DNA from: Halomonas alkaliantarctica
Lineage (GTDB): Bacteria; Pseudomonadota; Gammaproteobacteria; Pseudomonadales; Halomonadaceae
Assembly (NCBI RefSeq): GCF_029854215.1
Contig: NZ_CP122961.1
Span: 3,658,001 to 3,722,000 of the forward strand
Reading direction: 5' to 3'
DNA length: 64,000 nucleotides
The translations under genes were made by a program, and so were the position numbers. Positions within the stretch are counted from its first letter, which is position 1, and the number at the start of each line of letters is the position of its first letter. The notes under the pieces were generated by a model, which was given only the letters and a program-made list of their open reading frames with translations, searched no databases and was not told the DNA's origin. This document shows positions 44,799 through 53,252 of this stretch, piece by piece.

Positions 44799-44822
44799 CG
44801 GTGCGGGATGGCTCCCGCACCG
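44799..44822 (-). other. intercistronic hairpin between fdhA and fdhB
   Basis: A perfect 10-bp stem (CGGTGCGGGA and its complement) with a 4-base loop, in the 64 bases between fdhA and fdhB. No T-run follows, so it may protect or separate segments of the polycistronic message rather than end it. Confidence 0.5.
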
Positions 44823-44846
44823 TAATGCTGTCAGGTCGGTCGGGGC

Positions 44847-47699
44847 TTAAGCCCGCTCAATGCGGCAAATGGTGCACTTGGTCTCTTGCATCAGTGTCAC
44901 CGGGTCGTAGCCATACGTGGTGGCGGTATTGGCCGCTTCACCAATGATGTACGGGTCCGACCCATCCGGGTAACGGTCGCGCAGGCTCTCGCCCTGGAAC
45001 ATGCCGCCAAAGTGGAACGGCATAAAGGCCACGTTACGATCGACGCGAGGAGTGACCAGAGCTTTGACCTTCACACGGCCCCCTTCTGCCCCTTCAACCC
45101 AAACATCGTCACCATCTTTGATACTGAGGTCGTTGGCGTCCGCCGGGTTGATCTCGACAAACATCTCCTGCTGCAGCTCGGCAAGCCACGACATGGAGCG
45201 CGTCTCTTCACCGCCGCCTTCATACTCAACCAGTCGCCCAGAGGTGAGAATCATTGGATACTCACCGCTGTTATCGCGATCCTGAATGGTTTTGTACATG
45301 GTCGGCAGGCGCATGATGGAGTCGAAGTCGTCCCAAGTGGGGAAGCGTTCAACCAAATCGCGACGCGTGGTGTAGAGCGGCTCACGGTGCTTCGGCACCT
45401 GGTCGGGGAAAGTCCAGACCACGGCGCGTGCCTTGGCGTTGCCGTAGGGCGCACAGCCATGCTCGATGGTGACACGCTGGATACCGCCAGAGAGGTCGGT
45501 TTTCCAGTTTTTGCCTTCCGCCGCCTGCTTCTCTTCGGCAGTCAGGTCGTCCCACCAGCCTAGGTCTTTGAGCAGTTGGTCGTTGAACTCTGGATAGCCG
45601 TCATCGATATCGCCGCCCACTGGCGCTGAACCTTCCGCCAGAAGGTTGACGCCGTCACGCTCGATACCAAAACGGGCGCGGAAACCCATGCCTCCTTCCA
45701 TCACCGGTACGCTGGTGTCGTAAAGATTGGGCGAGCCCGGGTGGCCGAACTCGGGCGTACCCCAGCAGGGCCACGGCAAGCCGTAGTAATCCCCATCAGC
45801 CGGGCCACCCTCTGCGCGTAGGTTCTCGAAGCTAAACGTGTGCCAGTTTTTCTGGTGCTCTTTAAGGCGCTCGGGGCTTTGCCCGGTGTAGCCGACCGTC
45901 CACATACCGCTGTTGATTTCACGCAGAATGTCGTCGATGAGCGGCTCGTCACCGTTCATCTGGTAGTTCTTAACCAGTTCATTACCGAAGCCCAGTTTAC
46001 GGGCAAACAGGTACATGATCTCGTGGTCGGGCTTGGACTCAAACAGCGGCTCAATCACGCGGTCACGCCACTGAATCGAACGGTTTGTCGCGGTAACACT
46101 GCCAGTGGTTTCGAACTGGGTGGCCGCTGGCAGCAGATAAACGCCATCGCTGCGGTCGTGCATTACGGCGGCAACGGTGGGATAAGGGTCAACGATGACC
46201 ATCATCTCAAGCTTCTGCATCGCTTTTTGCATCTCGACGCCGCGGGTCTGGGAGTTAACCGCGTGGCCCCAGTAGAACATCGCTTTCAGCGCGGTACGCT
46301 GGGAGATGTTCTCGTCTTCTTCGAGCACGCCATCGACCCAGCGCGACACCGTAATACCGGCGCTGTACATGGGCTTACCATCGGCATACTCGGTGTCATC
46401 GTAGCGGCCTTTAAGCCACTCGTAGTCGAGATCCCACACCTGCGCCCAGTGCTGCCAGGCGCCTTCCGACAAACCGTAGTAACCCGGCAATGAATCACAG
46501 CCAAGGCCAAGGTCCGTTGCGCCCTGTACGTTATCGTGGCCGCGCAGGATGTTAGCGCCGCCGCCCGCCACACCAATATTCCCCAGCGCCAGCTCAAGAA
46601 TGCAGTAAGCGCGGGTATTGTTGTTGCCAGTAGTGTGCTGGGTGCCGCCCATACACCAGACCACACAGCCTGGGCGGTTATCGGAGAGGCGTTTGGCGAC
46701 ATCGTACATCTCGGCTTCGGGAACGCCGGTGACTTCTTCAACGACACTGGGCGGGAAGTTGGCGACTTCGGCGCGCACTTCATCCATACCGTAAACGCGC
46801 TGATTGATGTACTCGTTATCTTCCCAGCCATTTTCAAAAATGTGCCACAACAAGCCCCAAATATAGGCGACGTCCGAACCGGGACGTAGACGCACGTATT
46901 TGTTGGCCTTGGCGGCAGTACGGGTAAAGCGCGGGTCAGCGACGATAATGTCACAATTGTTGCGCTCTTTAGCGATCAGGATATGCTGCATTGCCACCGG
47001 GTGCGCTTCACTGGGATTAGAACCAATGAACAGAATCGCCTTGCTGTTATGCATATCGTTGAGCGAGTTGGTCATCGCTCCATAACCCCAGGTATTTGCT
47101 ACACCCGCCACGGTGGTGGAGTGACAAATACGTGCCTGGTGGTCGGTGTTGTTGGTGCCCCACAGCGAGGCAAGCTTGCGCATTAAATACGCTTGCTCGT
47201 TGTTAAACTTCGCCGACCCCAGCCAGTAAACGCTGTCCGGGCCGTGCTCTTCGCGCAGCTCGAGCAGTTTGTCGCCGATCTCGTTAACGGCGTCTTCCCA
47301 GCTCATGCGCTCCCACTCACCGGCCACGAGCTTCATCGGGTACTTGAGGCGTCGCGTGGAGTGGCCGTGCTGGCGCAGCGAAGCGCCTTTCGCGCAGTGC
47401 GCGCCGCGGTTGATGGGGTGATCAAAAGCGGGTTCTTGCTTGGTCCAAATACCCTCTTGAACTTCGGCGTAAACGCCACAACCCACTGAACAGTGGGAGC
47501 AGATGGTGCGTTTGGTCTCGACCGGCGAGTCCAGCACGGGGGTTTTGTCGGCTGCTTCCGAGCGCTGCATCATGGGCGCACCCATAAAGCCAACGGCGGC
47601 CACACCGCCGGTGGCAGCACCGCTGCGCTTGAGGAACTGGCGACGGGAAATACCCAGCCCGGAGGCCTTGGGGGTGTCTGTTTTGCGAGTTAAGCGCAT
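44847..47699 (-). CDS. fdhA: formate dehydrogenase catalytic (alpha) subunit, Tat-exported
   Basis: A 950-residue molybdenum/tungsten bis-MGD enzyme that oxidises formate to CO2. The N-terminus has a clear Tat signal (SRRQFLKRSGAATGG, twin Arg 19-20). One [4Fe-4S] site uses C67, C70, C74 and C102. The metal ligand is a Cys at 192 in ARICHSTTV, with the neighbouring His, so no selenocysteine is needed. The C-terminus carries the MGD-binding beta-barrel domain. ATG 47699 has GGAG 7 bases upstream. Size and features match FDH3-type periplasmic enzymes of proteobacteria. Confidence 0.95.
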   Translation of the reverse strand: MRLTRKTDTPKASGLGISRRQFLKRSGAATGGVAAVGFMGAPMMQRSEAADKTPVLDSPVETKRTICSHCSVGCGVYAEVQEGIWTKQEPAFDHPINRGAHCAKGASLRQHGHSTRRLKYPMKLVAGEWERMSWEDAVNEIGDKLLELREEHGPDSVYWLGSAKFNNEQAYLMRKLASLWGTNNTDHQARICHSTTVAGVANTWGYGAMTNSLNDMHNSKAILFIGSNPSEAHPVAMQHILIAKERNNCDIIVADPRFTRTAAKANKYVRLRPGSDVAYIWGLLWHIFENGWEDNEYINQRVYGMDEVRAEVANFPPSVVEEVTGVPEAEMYDVAKRLSDNRPGCVVWCMGGTQHTTGNNNTRAYCILELALGNIGVAGGGANILRGHDNVQGATDLGLGCDSLPGYYGLSEGAWQHWAQVWDLDYEWLKGRYDDTEYADGKPMYSAGITVSRWVDGVLEEDENISQRTALKAMFYWGHAVNSQTRGVEMQKAMQKLEMMVIVDPYPTVAAVMHDRSDGVYLLPAATQFETTGSVTATNRSIQWRDRVIEPLFESKPDHEIMYLFARKLGFGNELVKNYQMNGDEPLIDDILREINSGMWTVGYTGQSPERLKEHQKNWHTFSFENLRAEGGPADGDYYGLPWPCWGTPEFGHPGSPNLYDTSVPVMEGGMGFRARFGIERDGVNLLAEGSAPVGGDIDDGYPEFNDQLLKDLGWWDDLTAEEKQAAEGKNWKTDLSGGIQRVTIEHGCAPYGNAKARAVVWTFPDQVPKHREPLYTTRRDLVERFPTWDDFDSIMRLPTMYKTIQDRDNSGEYPMILTSGRLVEYEGGGEETRSMSWLAELQQEMFVEINPADANDLSIKDGDDVWVEGAEGGRVKVKALVTPRVDRNVAFMPFHFGGMFQGESLRDRYPDGSDPYIIGEAANTATTYGYDPVTLMQETKCTICRIERA

Positions 47700-47723
47700 G
47701 GCAAATCTCCTGGCATTCCGCCG

Positions 47724-47924
47724 TCAGTCACGCAGCGAGGCGTAATAAGCACGGACGTGATCAGTCTCACGGTAGTTAACCGTTGGTTTTTCGTTTTTCA
47801 CCGGGGCAGCGTCAGCCTGTGCCAGAGTGACATGACCGACTGCCGCTGCGGCGCCAGCAGCGGCGGTTCCCAAACCAACGGTTTTCATAAACCGGCGGCG
47901 CTCAGGATTATGTGATTTGTGCAT
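47724..47924 (-). CDS. fdhX: small Tat-signal formate dehydrogenase-associated protein
   Basis: A 66-residue protein with a twin-arginine signal (ERRRFMKTVGLGTAAAG) and a short mature part ending VRAYYASLRD. It matches the formate dehydrogenase region Tat-target small proteins found immediately upstream of fdhA in many proteobacteria. ATG 47924 has GAGGAG 6 bases upstream; an in-frame upstream ATG at 47942 would precede this site. Function unknown; possibly an assembly or export partner. 24 bases before fdhA. Confidence 0.85.
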   Translation of the reverse strand: MHKSHNPERRRFMKTVGLGTAAAGAAAAVGHVTLAQADAAPVKNEKPTVNYRETDHVRAYYASLRD

Positions 47925-48017
47925 GAGATTCTCCTCTAGCATGCTCTTATCCAGGGTCTTTTATGCAGCTTCTTATACTGATTTTAGCTCTTTACTAATG
48001 TTTTTATGGAGCCTTCG

Positions 48018-48647
48018 CTAAGGTTCAACGATCCGCACCGGTGTGTGGCCCGCATCTATGCTTAAGCGAGCCTGCTCACTCTCCATAAAAGCGCTACCCA
48101 ACTGCCCCAGCGCTGCATAGAAAGCGGTGTCTACCTGCCCCAGATCGGCAAAACAGCTGGCCGCCCAAGGGGCTAAATGTTGGCTAAAGAAATAGCCCTG
48201 CTCAGAACTTTCAGCGTCAATCAGCATCGCCATGACTTCACACAGAGCTGCCAAATGATCTTCAGGGTCCCGCGTATGCTCACTGCGTTCAAAGCCGAGT
48301 ACTTTTAAGTCTTGGCGCAGTGCCACCAGCGCCGCTTCCATCAGTTCGCCGTTGCGGTACCAGGAGGCATAAGGCACTACATCACCTTGAATCACCCCCA
48401 CCAAGTGGCGAAAGTGGGCGCGTTGTAGTCGCTCAACGTCCTCGCCGCCCTGTTCTGTATCGGCGGCAGCGACAGCCAACGACTGCCAGCACTCTGCAAG
48501 ACGGCTGCCGTCCTGCTCGATAGCCAGCTCAGCCAGCCAGTTGAGCAACTCGGTATCCGGCGCTTGGCGCAGCAGCGTGGCTAACAGCCGGTAGATATCG
48601 GCGCGTAGCGCATCCGCTTCTTTAAGCGTGGGCAGTGCATCCGTCAT
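48018..48647 (-). CDS. TorD/DmsD-family molecular chaperone
   Basis: A 209-residue helical cytoplasmic chaperone of the TorD family, as shown by PYASWYRNGELMEAAL, the EDHLAALCEVMAMLIDAE motif and FFSQHLAPWAASCF. It is expected to bind the Tat leader of FdhA during cofactor insertion. It lies 4 bases after the Fe-S protein gene and 93 bases before the small Tat protein. Confidence 0.85.
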   Translation of the reverse strand: MTDALPTLKEADALRADIYRLLATLLRQAPDTELLNWLAELAIEQDGSRLAECWQSLAVAAADTEQGGEDVERLQRAHFRHLVGVIQGDVVPYASWYRNGELMEAALVALRQDLKVLGFERSEHTRDPEDHLAALCEVMAMLIDAESSEQGYFFSQHLAPWAASCFADLGQVDTAFYAALGQLGSAFMESEQARLSIDAGHTPVRIVEP

Positions 48648-48651
48648 CGGC

Positions 48652-50379
48652 TTATACCTTCAGTTGCGCGTCGGGATCGCGAATCATGGTTTTCCAGACA
48701 TCTTTTACCCGGCAGTCTTCGCACATTTCCAAGCGGATCATCGCCTCTCCAGCAAAGTAGGGGTGGTTAGCCAGCTTCTGTTTAATAGTAGCGACCGTAC
48801 TGACGGTGGCAAACGGCTTGCCGCAGTTAATGCATTCGAAAGCCGCTTCTTCGTGACAGATGTGGCGCGTTTCGCGGGCATCGGATGCCAGGAAGCCGGG
48901 CATCAGAGTAATCGCATTTTCCGGGCAAGCCTGCTCACACAAACCACACTGCACACAGTCCGCTTCAAGGAAGCTCAGCGCGGGCGTGTTGCCGCCTGAC
49001 TTTAATGCCGGAGTCGGGCAGTTGCTGACACAAGCGTGGCAGAGCGTGCAGGCATCCCTATCGACGTCAATAGCGCCGTAGGCAGCGCCCGCTGGCACGC
49101 CAACTCGCTCGCCGCTGGGGTTGCCCAGTTCAGCAAGCCGGGCCAGCACGCGGTTCAAACGCGCACGTTTTTCTGGCTCTGGCAGGCTAAGTGGTGACTC
49201 TGTCAACGGCGTTAGCGCCGGTAGCGCATCCCGGCCTGCTGCATCGGCTATATCGACCAGCTTTACGCGAGCGCGATCATGGCCTAAGGCGTCTAACAAG
49301 GCATGCGCTTGGGCGATTTGATCGGTCAAAAAGGCACTTAAGCGGGCGGGCATATTGGGGTGCAACTGGATACGCACTTCGGCGGCACCGGCGGCCAGAG
49401 CGGTTAGCCACTGGTCATGGCCCGCTGCGCCCAGCTCTTCTAGCGGTGCGTCGATGATATGGCCTGCGGTGACGACACCCGCTGCGCGCTCAGCGTCTTG
49501 GGAATCATGGGTAATAAAGCGCAGCACTGGCGCTTGACCACCCGCTTCGCGGTAGGCGCCCAGCCAAGCAGAGAGTGTATCCTGCTGGCGGCGCGTTTCC
49601 GGTAGGCGAAATTCGATTGCGCCAGTGGGGCAAGCGCTGGTGCAACTACCCACGCCTTGGCAGAGAAAGGGATCAATCTCGATATGAGATTCAATCCGCC
49701 CCTGGATGCTGGAGATGGCATCCGCCGGGCAAACATCCAAACAGCGGGTACAGCCAATATTGCCGCTGGTGGAGTGGGCACATAAGTCGCTGTTGACCTG
49801 AAAATAGCGCGGCTTGTCGAATTCGCCCACCAGTCCCACAAAGTCATCAAGGATATCGCTGCGCTGCTCAACGTTCTGCCACTGCATTACCACATAGCCA
49901 GGCGGTGATAATTCCACCGAAAGGACAGGTGTAGTATTTAAGTCCAGGATTAAATCAAACGCCTCTCGCTCGATCAGTGCCTGGGCAAGATCAAGCGGTT
50001 CATCGCCCTCAAGCAGCGTTTTAAACATGCCTAGATGACCGCTAATACGCAGCTTTTCGGCCTGGGCACGGGTTAGCGCCTGGGTGGTGAGGATCTCGGT
50101 GGCAGCGAGCAAGTCGCTATCATTAACCCCGTCGTCAACGTCTGCGGCGTTGGGCGCGGTAAAAACCAGCGTCAATGAAGCTAAACCACGCCCTTGCAGA
50201 ATGCGCGCTGCTTGTCGGGTATCCCGCTCACAGCCAAGCAGCAGCGCATGACCACGGCTGTGATAGGTCACATTGGCAGGGGTTAGATTTGCGGGCCAGG
50301 AGATACGCTGACGTACCGTCTCCCGAGCCTCGGCATTGCGCTGGTCGTCTAGCGACGCCAGTTGGATTCGTTGGTTCAT
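48652..50379 (-). CDS. multi-cluster 4Fe-4S protein of the formate dehydrogenase locus
   Basis: A 575-residue soluble protein with four ferredoxin-like Cys groups in two pairs (CTRCLDVCPADA and LCQGVGSCTSACPTGA around 205-255; CTLCHACVSNCPTPA and CVQCGLCEQACPENA around 430-490), plus a late C-x2-C type pair (ECINCGKPF and MCEDC) that may bind zinc or another cluster. There is no signal peptide or membrane segment. Proteins of this type occur at FDH3-type loci and are annotated only as 4Fe-4S binding proteins; a role in electron delivery or cofactor assembly is inference. First gene of the operon. Confidence 0.85.
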   Translation of the reverse strand: MNQRIQLASLDDQRNAEARETVRQRISWPANLTPANVTYHSRGHALLLGCERDTRQAARILQGRGLASLTLVFTAPNAADVDDGVNDSDLLAATEILTTQALTRAQAEKLRISGHLGMFKTLLEGDEPLDLAQALIEREAFDLILDLNTTPVLSVELSPPGYVVMQWQNVEQRSDILDDFVGLVGEFDKPRYFQVNSDLCAHSTSGNIGCTRCLDVCPADAISSIQGRIESHIEIDPFLCQGVGSCTSACPTGAIEFRLPETRRQQDTLSAWLGAYREAGGQAPVLRFITHDSQDAERAAGVVTAGHIIDAPLEELGAAGHDQWLTALAAGAAEVRIQLHPNMPARLSAFLTDQIAQAHALLDALGHDRARVKLVDIADAAGRDALPALTPLTESPLSLPEPEKRARLNRVLARLAELGNPSGERVGVPAGAAYGAIDVDRDACTLCHACVSNCPTPALKSGGNTPALSFLEADCVQCGLCEQACPENAITLMPGFLASDARETRHICHEEAAFECINCGKPFATVSTVATIKQKLANHPYFAGEAMIRLEMCEDCRVKDVWKTMIRDPDAQLKV

Positions 50380-50407
50380 GCGCTCTCACGGTCAGTGAAT
50401 AATTCTT

Positions 50408-50413
50408 ATTATA
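50408..50413 (-). promoter_or_regulatory. -10 element candidate for the fdh operon
   Basis: Read on the minus strand the hexamer is TATAAT, a perfect -10, 28 bases upstream of the first gene's ATG. The -35 at 17 bases (AGTTAA) is poor, which would fit an activated promoter. The surrounding 199-base gap is AT-rich. I could not recognise a definite FNR, NarL or ModE site. Confidence 0.35.
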
Positions 50414-50578
50414 TTTTTGAGTCATAATGATTAACTATTGTGGCATAACAATGCGTTGAAGCTAAGTTCAGCCTATGGCGAAATGCGTATTTTGCCAACC
50501 TGATTGCCGTCAACGCTGCCAACGCTGGCGACCAAAAAAACACCTAAAGCGTTGACTTTGTTAAATTTATTGTCTACC

Positions 50579-51196
50579 TCATGTTTTCGCATTAGAGTCA
50601 GATAAATAATCAGACTGGTCGTCTAGCGGCGCTTTTTTTACAATTGTTTCCCTTTCAGCGTCAGGCGTTGAGGTCTCTTCCTCAAGTGCGACCGGATTCT
50701 CATCTGTTTGCTCGTTCTCTTCTACCCCTTTTGGGGACTCGGGCTCGTCTAGTGACTTATCAACCGCCTCTTCCACTTTATGCGTCCAGCGGCGCAGTTT
50801 GCTGGCGAGCTCGGAGTCCATGGGCTTTAACAGCTTATTATAGTCGGCATCATAGTCATCCAAGCCGTCGCGAACGTTGTAGTTACCGGTGGCCCACAGA
50901 CGTTTTAAAGCACGCCGCCGCAGGGCTCCACTGACTCCTGGCACCATAAAGGCACTGAAGTCGCTGCCTGCCTCCAGCGTTTCGGGGTCAGGCAAGGTGT
51001 CGTCGAGACTGCCTGGTTCTGGCGGTGCCTGTGTTGCGTCGGGGCCATTGTTTGGCGGCTCTACTTCGTGTGGCGAAGCATTCGGCTCGACTGCCAGTTC
51101 ATCAACGGACTTTTCAGCAGGCAGTGACGTTGGCGGCGCATCCTGCTCTTGGGGAACGTTGCGTTTTAGTCGCGACCAGCGCTCTAGGCGGCTCAT
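50579..51196 (-). CDS. DUF3306 protein
   Basis: A 205-residue, strongly acidic protein. Only the core FMVPGVSGALRRRALKRLW...YNVRDGLDDYDADY looks folded and conserved (DUF3306 family); the first 70 and last 70 residues are low-complexity and rich in Glu, Asp, Pro and Ser. No signal or membrane segment. It is coupled to the DUF3305 gene by a 4-base ATGA overlap. Both are known as companions of formate dehydrogenase loci; function unknown. Confidence 0.8.
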   Translation of the reverse strand: MSRLERWSRLKRNVPQEQDAPPTSLPAEKSVDELAVEPNASPHEVEPPNNGPDATQAPPEPGSLDDTLPDPETLEAGSDFSAFMVPGVSGALRRRALKRLWATGNYNVRDGLDDYDADYNKLLKPMDSELASKLRRWTHKVEEAVDKSLDEPESPKGVEENEQTDENPVALEEETSTPDAERETIVKKAPLDDQSDYLSDSNAKT

Positions 51197-51633
51197 TGCG
51201 GCTGCTCCTTGGTGGGGGTCTCTTTGGCTCGCCCCGCCCCTTTACGTTTTTTCTTGCGCATCTCCATCGGCGCCTCGCCATGACGTGCGAGGTAGCTCTC
51301 AATCCAGACCTGAATAGCCATAGGCATCGGCGCTTCGAGCACCTGCTGCTCGCCATCCATCCACCCAGCCGCCACGTCCTGGCTGGCGGTGATCGCATCT
51401 GGTTTGGGTGTTTGTCCGGTAAAACCCGACCGCACAAATAGCCTTGGGGTAGTAGACGTTAGGTTGAAACGGTAGGCCGCACGTTCGGTCATCGACAGCT
51501 GCAGATTAAGCACGATAGGACCTTGGTCACCCAGGGTAAGCTCGGCTATACGCCACTGGGTTAGCGTAAAGTTTTTCACCTGCTTCGGTTCGGCGACCAG
51601 GGTGATGCTCAGTGCACGTAAATTATCAGACAT
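51193..51633 (-). CDS. DUF3305 protein
   Basis: A 146-residue basic protein of the DUF3305 family. Visible core: LSITLVAEPKQVKNFTLTQWRIAEL, YRFNLTSTTPRLFV and QVWIESYLARHGEAPME, then a Lys/Arg-rich tail (MRKKKRKGAGRAKE). ATG 51633 has AGGGG 8 bases upstream and gives the usual length; an upstream frame to 51723 lacks support. It is divergent from fdhD, with a 138-base gap. Function unknown, but its presence with DUF3306 at fdh loci suggests a role in making or maturing the enzyme. Confidence 0.8.
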   Translation of the reverse strand: MSDNLRALSITLVAEPKQVKNFTLTQWRIAELTLGDQGPIVLNLQLSMTERAAYRFNLTSTTPRLFVRSGFTGQTPKPDAITASQDVAAGWMDGEQQVLEAPMPMAIQVWIESYLARHGEAPMEMRKKKRKGAGRAKETPTKEQPQ

Positions 51634-51771
51634 TGCATTAGCCCCTAGCGAAATAACGTAGGCCTTGAACGGATAGCCCTGAATAGCTAGACAAGTAAGC
51701 CTTTCCAGCGCCATCATCGTCAACTCAGACTTTTTTACTCAGGTATTTTATTTTAGTAGCGAGGATTGCGG

Positions 51772-52629
51772 ATGCACGCTCTTCAGTTAAGCCGAGCCCG
51801 CTTACCGGCCACCACCGAGATCAGTATCGTCGATGAGTACGGCGATGCACGCCAGCAGGCGATCGCCGCTGAAAGAGCGTTGACGGTCTACCTCAACAAG
51901 CGCGAAATTGTCACTTTAATGACCTTGGGCGACGACCCAGAGGCACTGGTGGTCGGCTATCTGCGCAACCAAGGGCTGCTAAGCGCCGCGGCTGATTTAG
52001 AAGCCGTCCAAGTCGATTGGGAAGTAGAAGCGGCGGTCGTGATTACACGCCATCTGCCCGAAGATTTAGAAGTACGTCTAAGCACCCGCACGGTCACCAC
52101 CGGCTGCGGCCAAGGCACGGTCTTTGGCAAACTGCTCGACCAAACCGCGCTAACGGCGCTGCCTAATACTCAACTGGCACAATCCACGCTCTATCAATTG
52201 CTGCAAAACCTCAATGCGTACAACGAGACTTACCGCAGCGCTGGCGCCGTTCACGGCTGCGCGCTGTGCCAGCAAACCGACGTGCTCGACTTTGTAGAAG
52301 ACGTAGGACGACATAATGCAGTCGATACCTTGGCGGGGCGTCAATGGCTACAACAGGCCGACAGCGCTAATGCGGACATTTTCTACACCACTGGCCGACT
52401 GACGTCCGAGATGGTGCTCAAAGTGGCGCAAATGGGCATTAGCGTGCTGGTCTCTCGCTCGGGCGTCACCCAAAAAGGCGTCGAACTGGCCGAACGCTTT
52501 GGCGTGATGCTAATCGCCCGCGCCAAAGGGCGCCATTTCCAAGCGATCAACACCCAAAACCGTTTAGTCCTGGACGCTATTCCACCGCGGCCATCCCATG
52601 CCCGTTCATCTAAAGAGGCAAGCTCATGA
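51772..52629 (+). CDS. fdhD: formate dehydrogenase accessory sulfurtransferase FdhD
   Basis: A 285-residue FdhD: it transfers sulfur from a cysteine desulfurase to the Mo/W-bis-MGD cofactor, making the essential sulfido ligand. The conserved Cys pair is in HGCALCQQ (C163 and C166), followed by EDVGRHNAVD; the earlier TTGCGQGTVFG motif binds the nucleotide part. ATG 51772 has GAGG 7 bases upstream; a TTG at 51766 is ignored. It starts a five-gene plus-strand run and overlaps mobA by 4 bases. Confidence 0.93.
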   Translation: MHALQLSRARLPATTEISIVDEYGDARQQAIAAERALTVYLNKREIVTLMTLGDDPEALVVGYLRNQGLLSAAADLEAVQVDWEVEAAVVITRHLPEDLEVRLSTRTVTTGCGQGTVFGKLLDQTALTALPNTQLAQSTLYQLLQNLNAYNETYRSAGAVHGCALCQQTDVLDFVEDVGRHNAVDTLAGRQWLQQADSANADIFYTTGRLTSEMVLKVAQMGISVLVSRSGVTQKGVELAERFGVMLIARAKGRHFQAINTQNRLVLDAIPPRPSHARSSKEASS

Positions 52630-53252
52630 TCCCCACTCACGAACTCACCGGCATGATTCTCGCGGGCGGCGAAGGGCGCCGAATGGGTGGCCGTGACAAA
52701 GGGCTTGAACCTTTCGCAGGCCTGCCCCTCGTCGGCCATGTGGTGAAGCGCCTTGAAGGCCAGGTGGGCGAGCTGCTGATCAACGCCAATCGCAATGCTG
52801 ACGCCTACCGTTTTTTCGCAGATCGCGTTATAGCGGATCTTGTAATGGACGGCGCTGAAGGCGGCTTTAAAGGCCCGCTGATGGGGATCTATAGCGGACT
52901 AAGGGCTGCAAAAACGCCATGGTTGCTGGTCGCGCCCTGCGACTCCCCCGCCCTGCCAGACGATTTAGTGGCGCGCATGATAAAAGGTATTGGCCATCAT
53001 GATATCGCCGTGGCCTTTGACGGCGAACGGCTGCACCCGGTGGTTGCGCTGCTGCGCACGTCTCTAGCCGATGATTTGGCCGCCACCCTGGCCGAGGGCG
53101 AACGTAAAATCGACCGTTGGTATGCCCGCCACGACTGGTGCCGAGTCGATATGTCGGACTGCACCGATGCGTTTGCCAATCTTAATACTGAGGAGGAGAA
53201 GCTTCGTCTGGAAACGACGCTGTTTAACTCCTCAGCCAAGGAGGCCCGATGA
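52626..53252 (+). CDS. mobA: molybdenum cofactor guanylyltransferase MobA
   Basis: A 208-residue nucleotidyltransferase that converts Mo-molybdopterin to the guanine dinucleotide form (bis-MGD) needed by formate dehydrogenase. Nucleotide-binding motif LAGGEGRRMGGRDKGL at 12-27, then FKGPLMGIYSGL, and the metal-binding Asp in VAPCDSPALP. ATGA overlaps join it to fdhD before and to moeA after. Confidence 0.92.
   Translation: MIPTHELTGMILAGGEGRRMGGRDKGLEPFAGLPLVGHVVKRLEGQVGELLINANRNADAYRFFADRVIADLVMDGAEGGFKGPLMGIYSGLRAAKTPWLLVAPCDSPALPDDLVARMIKGIGHHDIAVAFDGERLHPVVALLRTSLADDLAATLAEGERKIDRWYARHDWCRVDMSDCTDAFANLNTEEEKLRLETTLFNSSAKEAR

Noticed and set aside
44886..45563. Open frame of 225 codons antisense to fdhA
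   Set aside because: It mirrors the strong coding bias of the Fe/Mo subunit, has no recognisable domain, and lies fully within a certain gene.
47090..47140. Possible selenocysteine codon in formate dehydrogenase
   Set aside because: The metal-ligand codon reads TGT (Cys192) with no in-frame TGA, so the enzyme is the Cys form and no SECIS element is needed.
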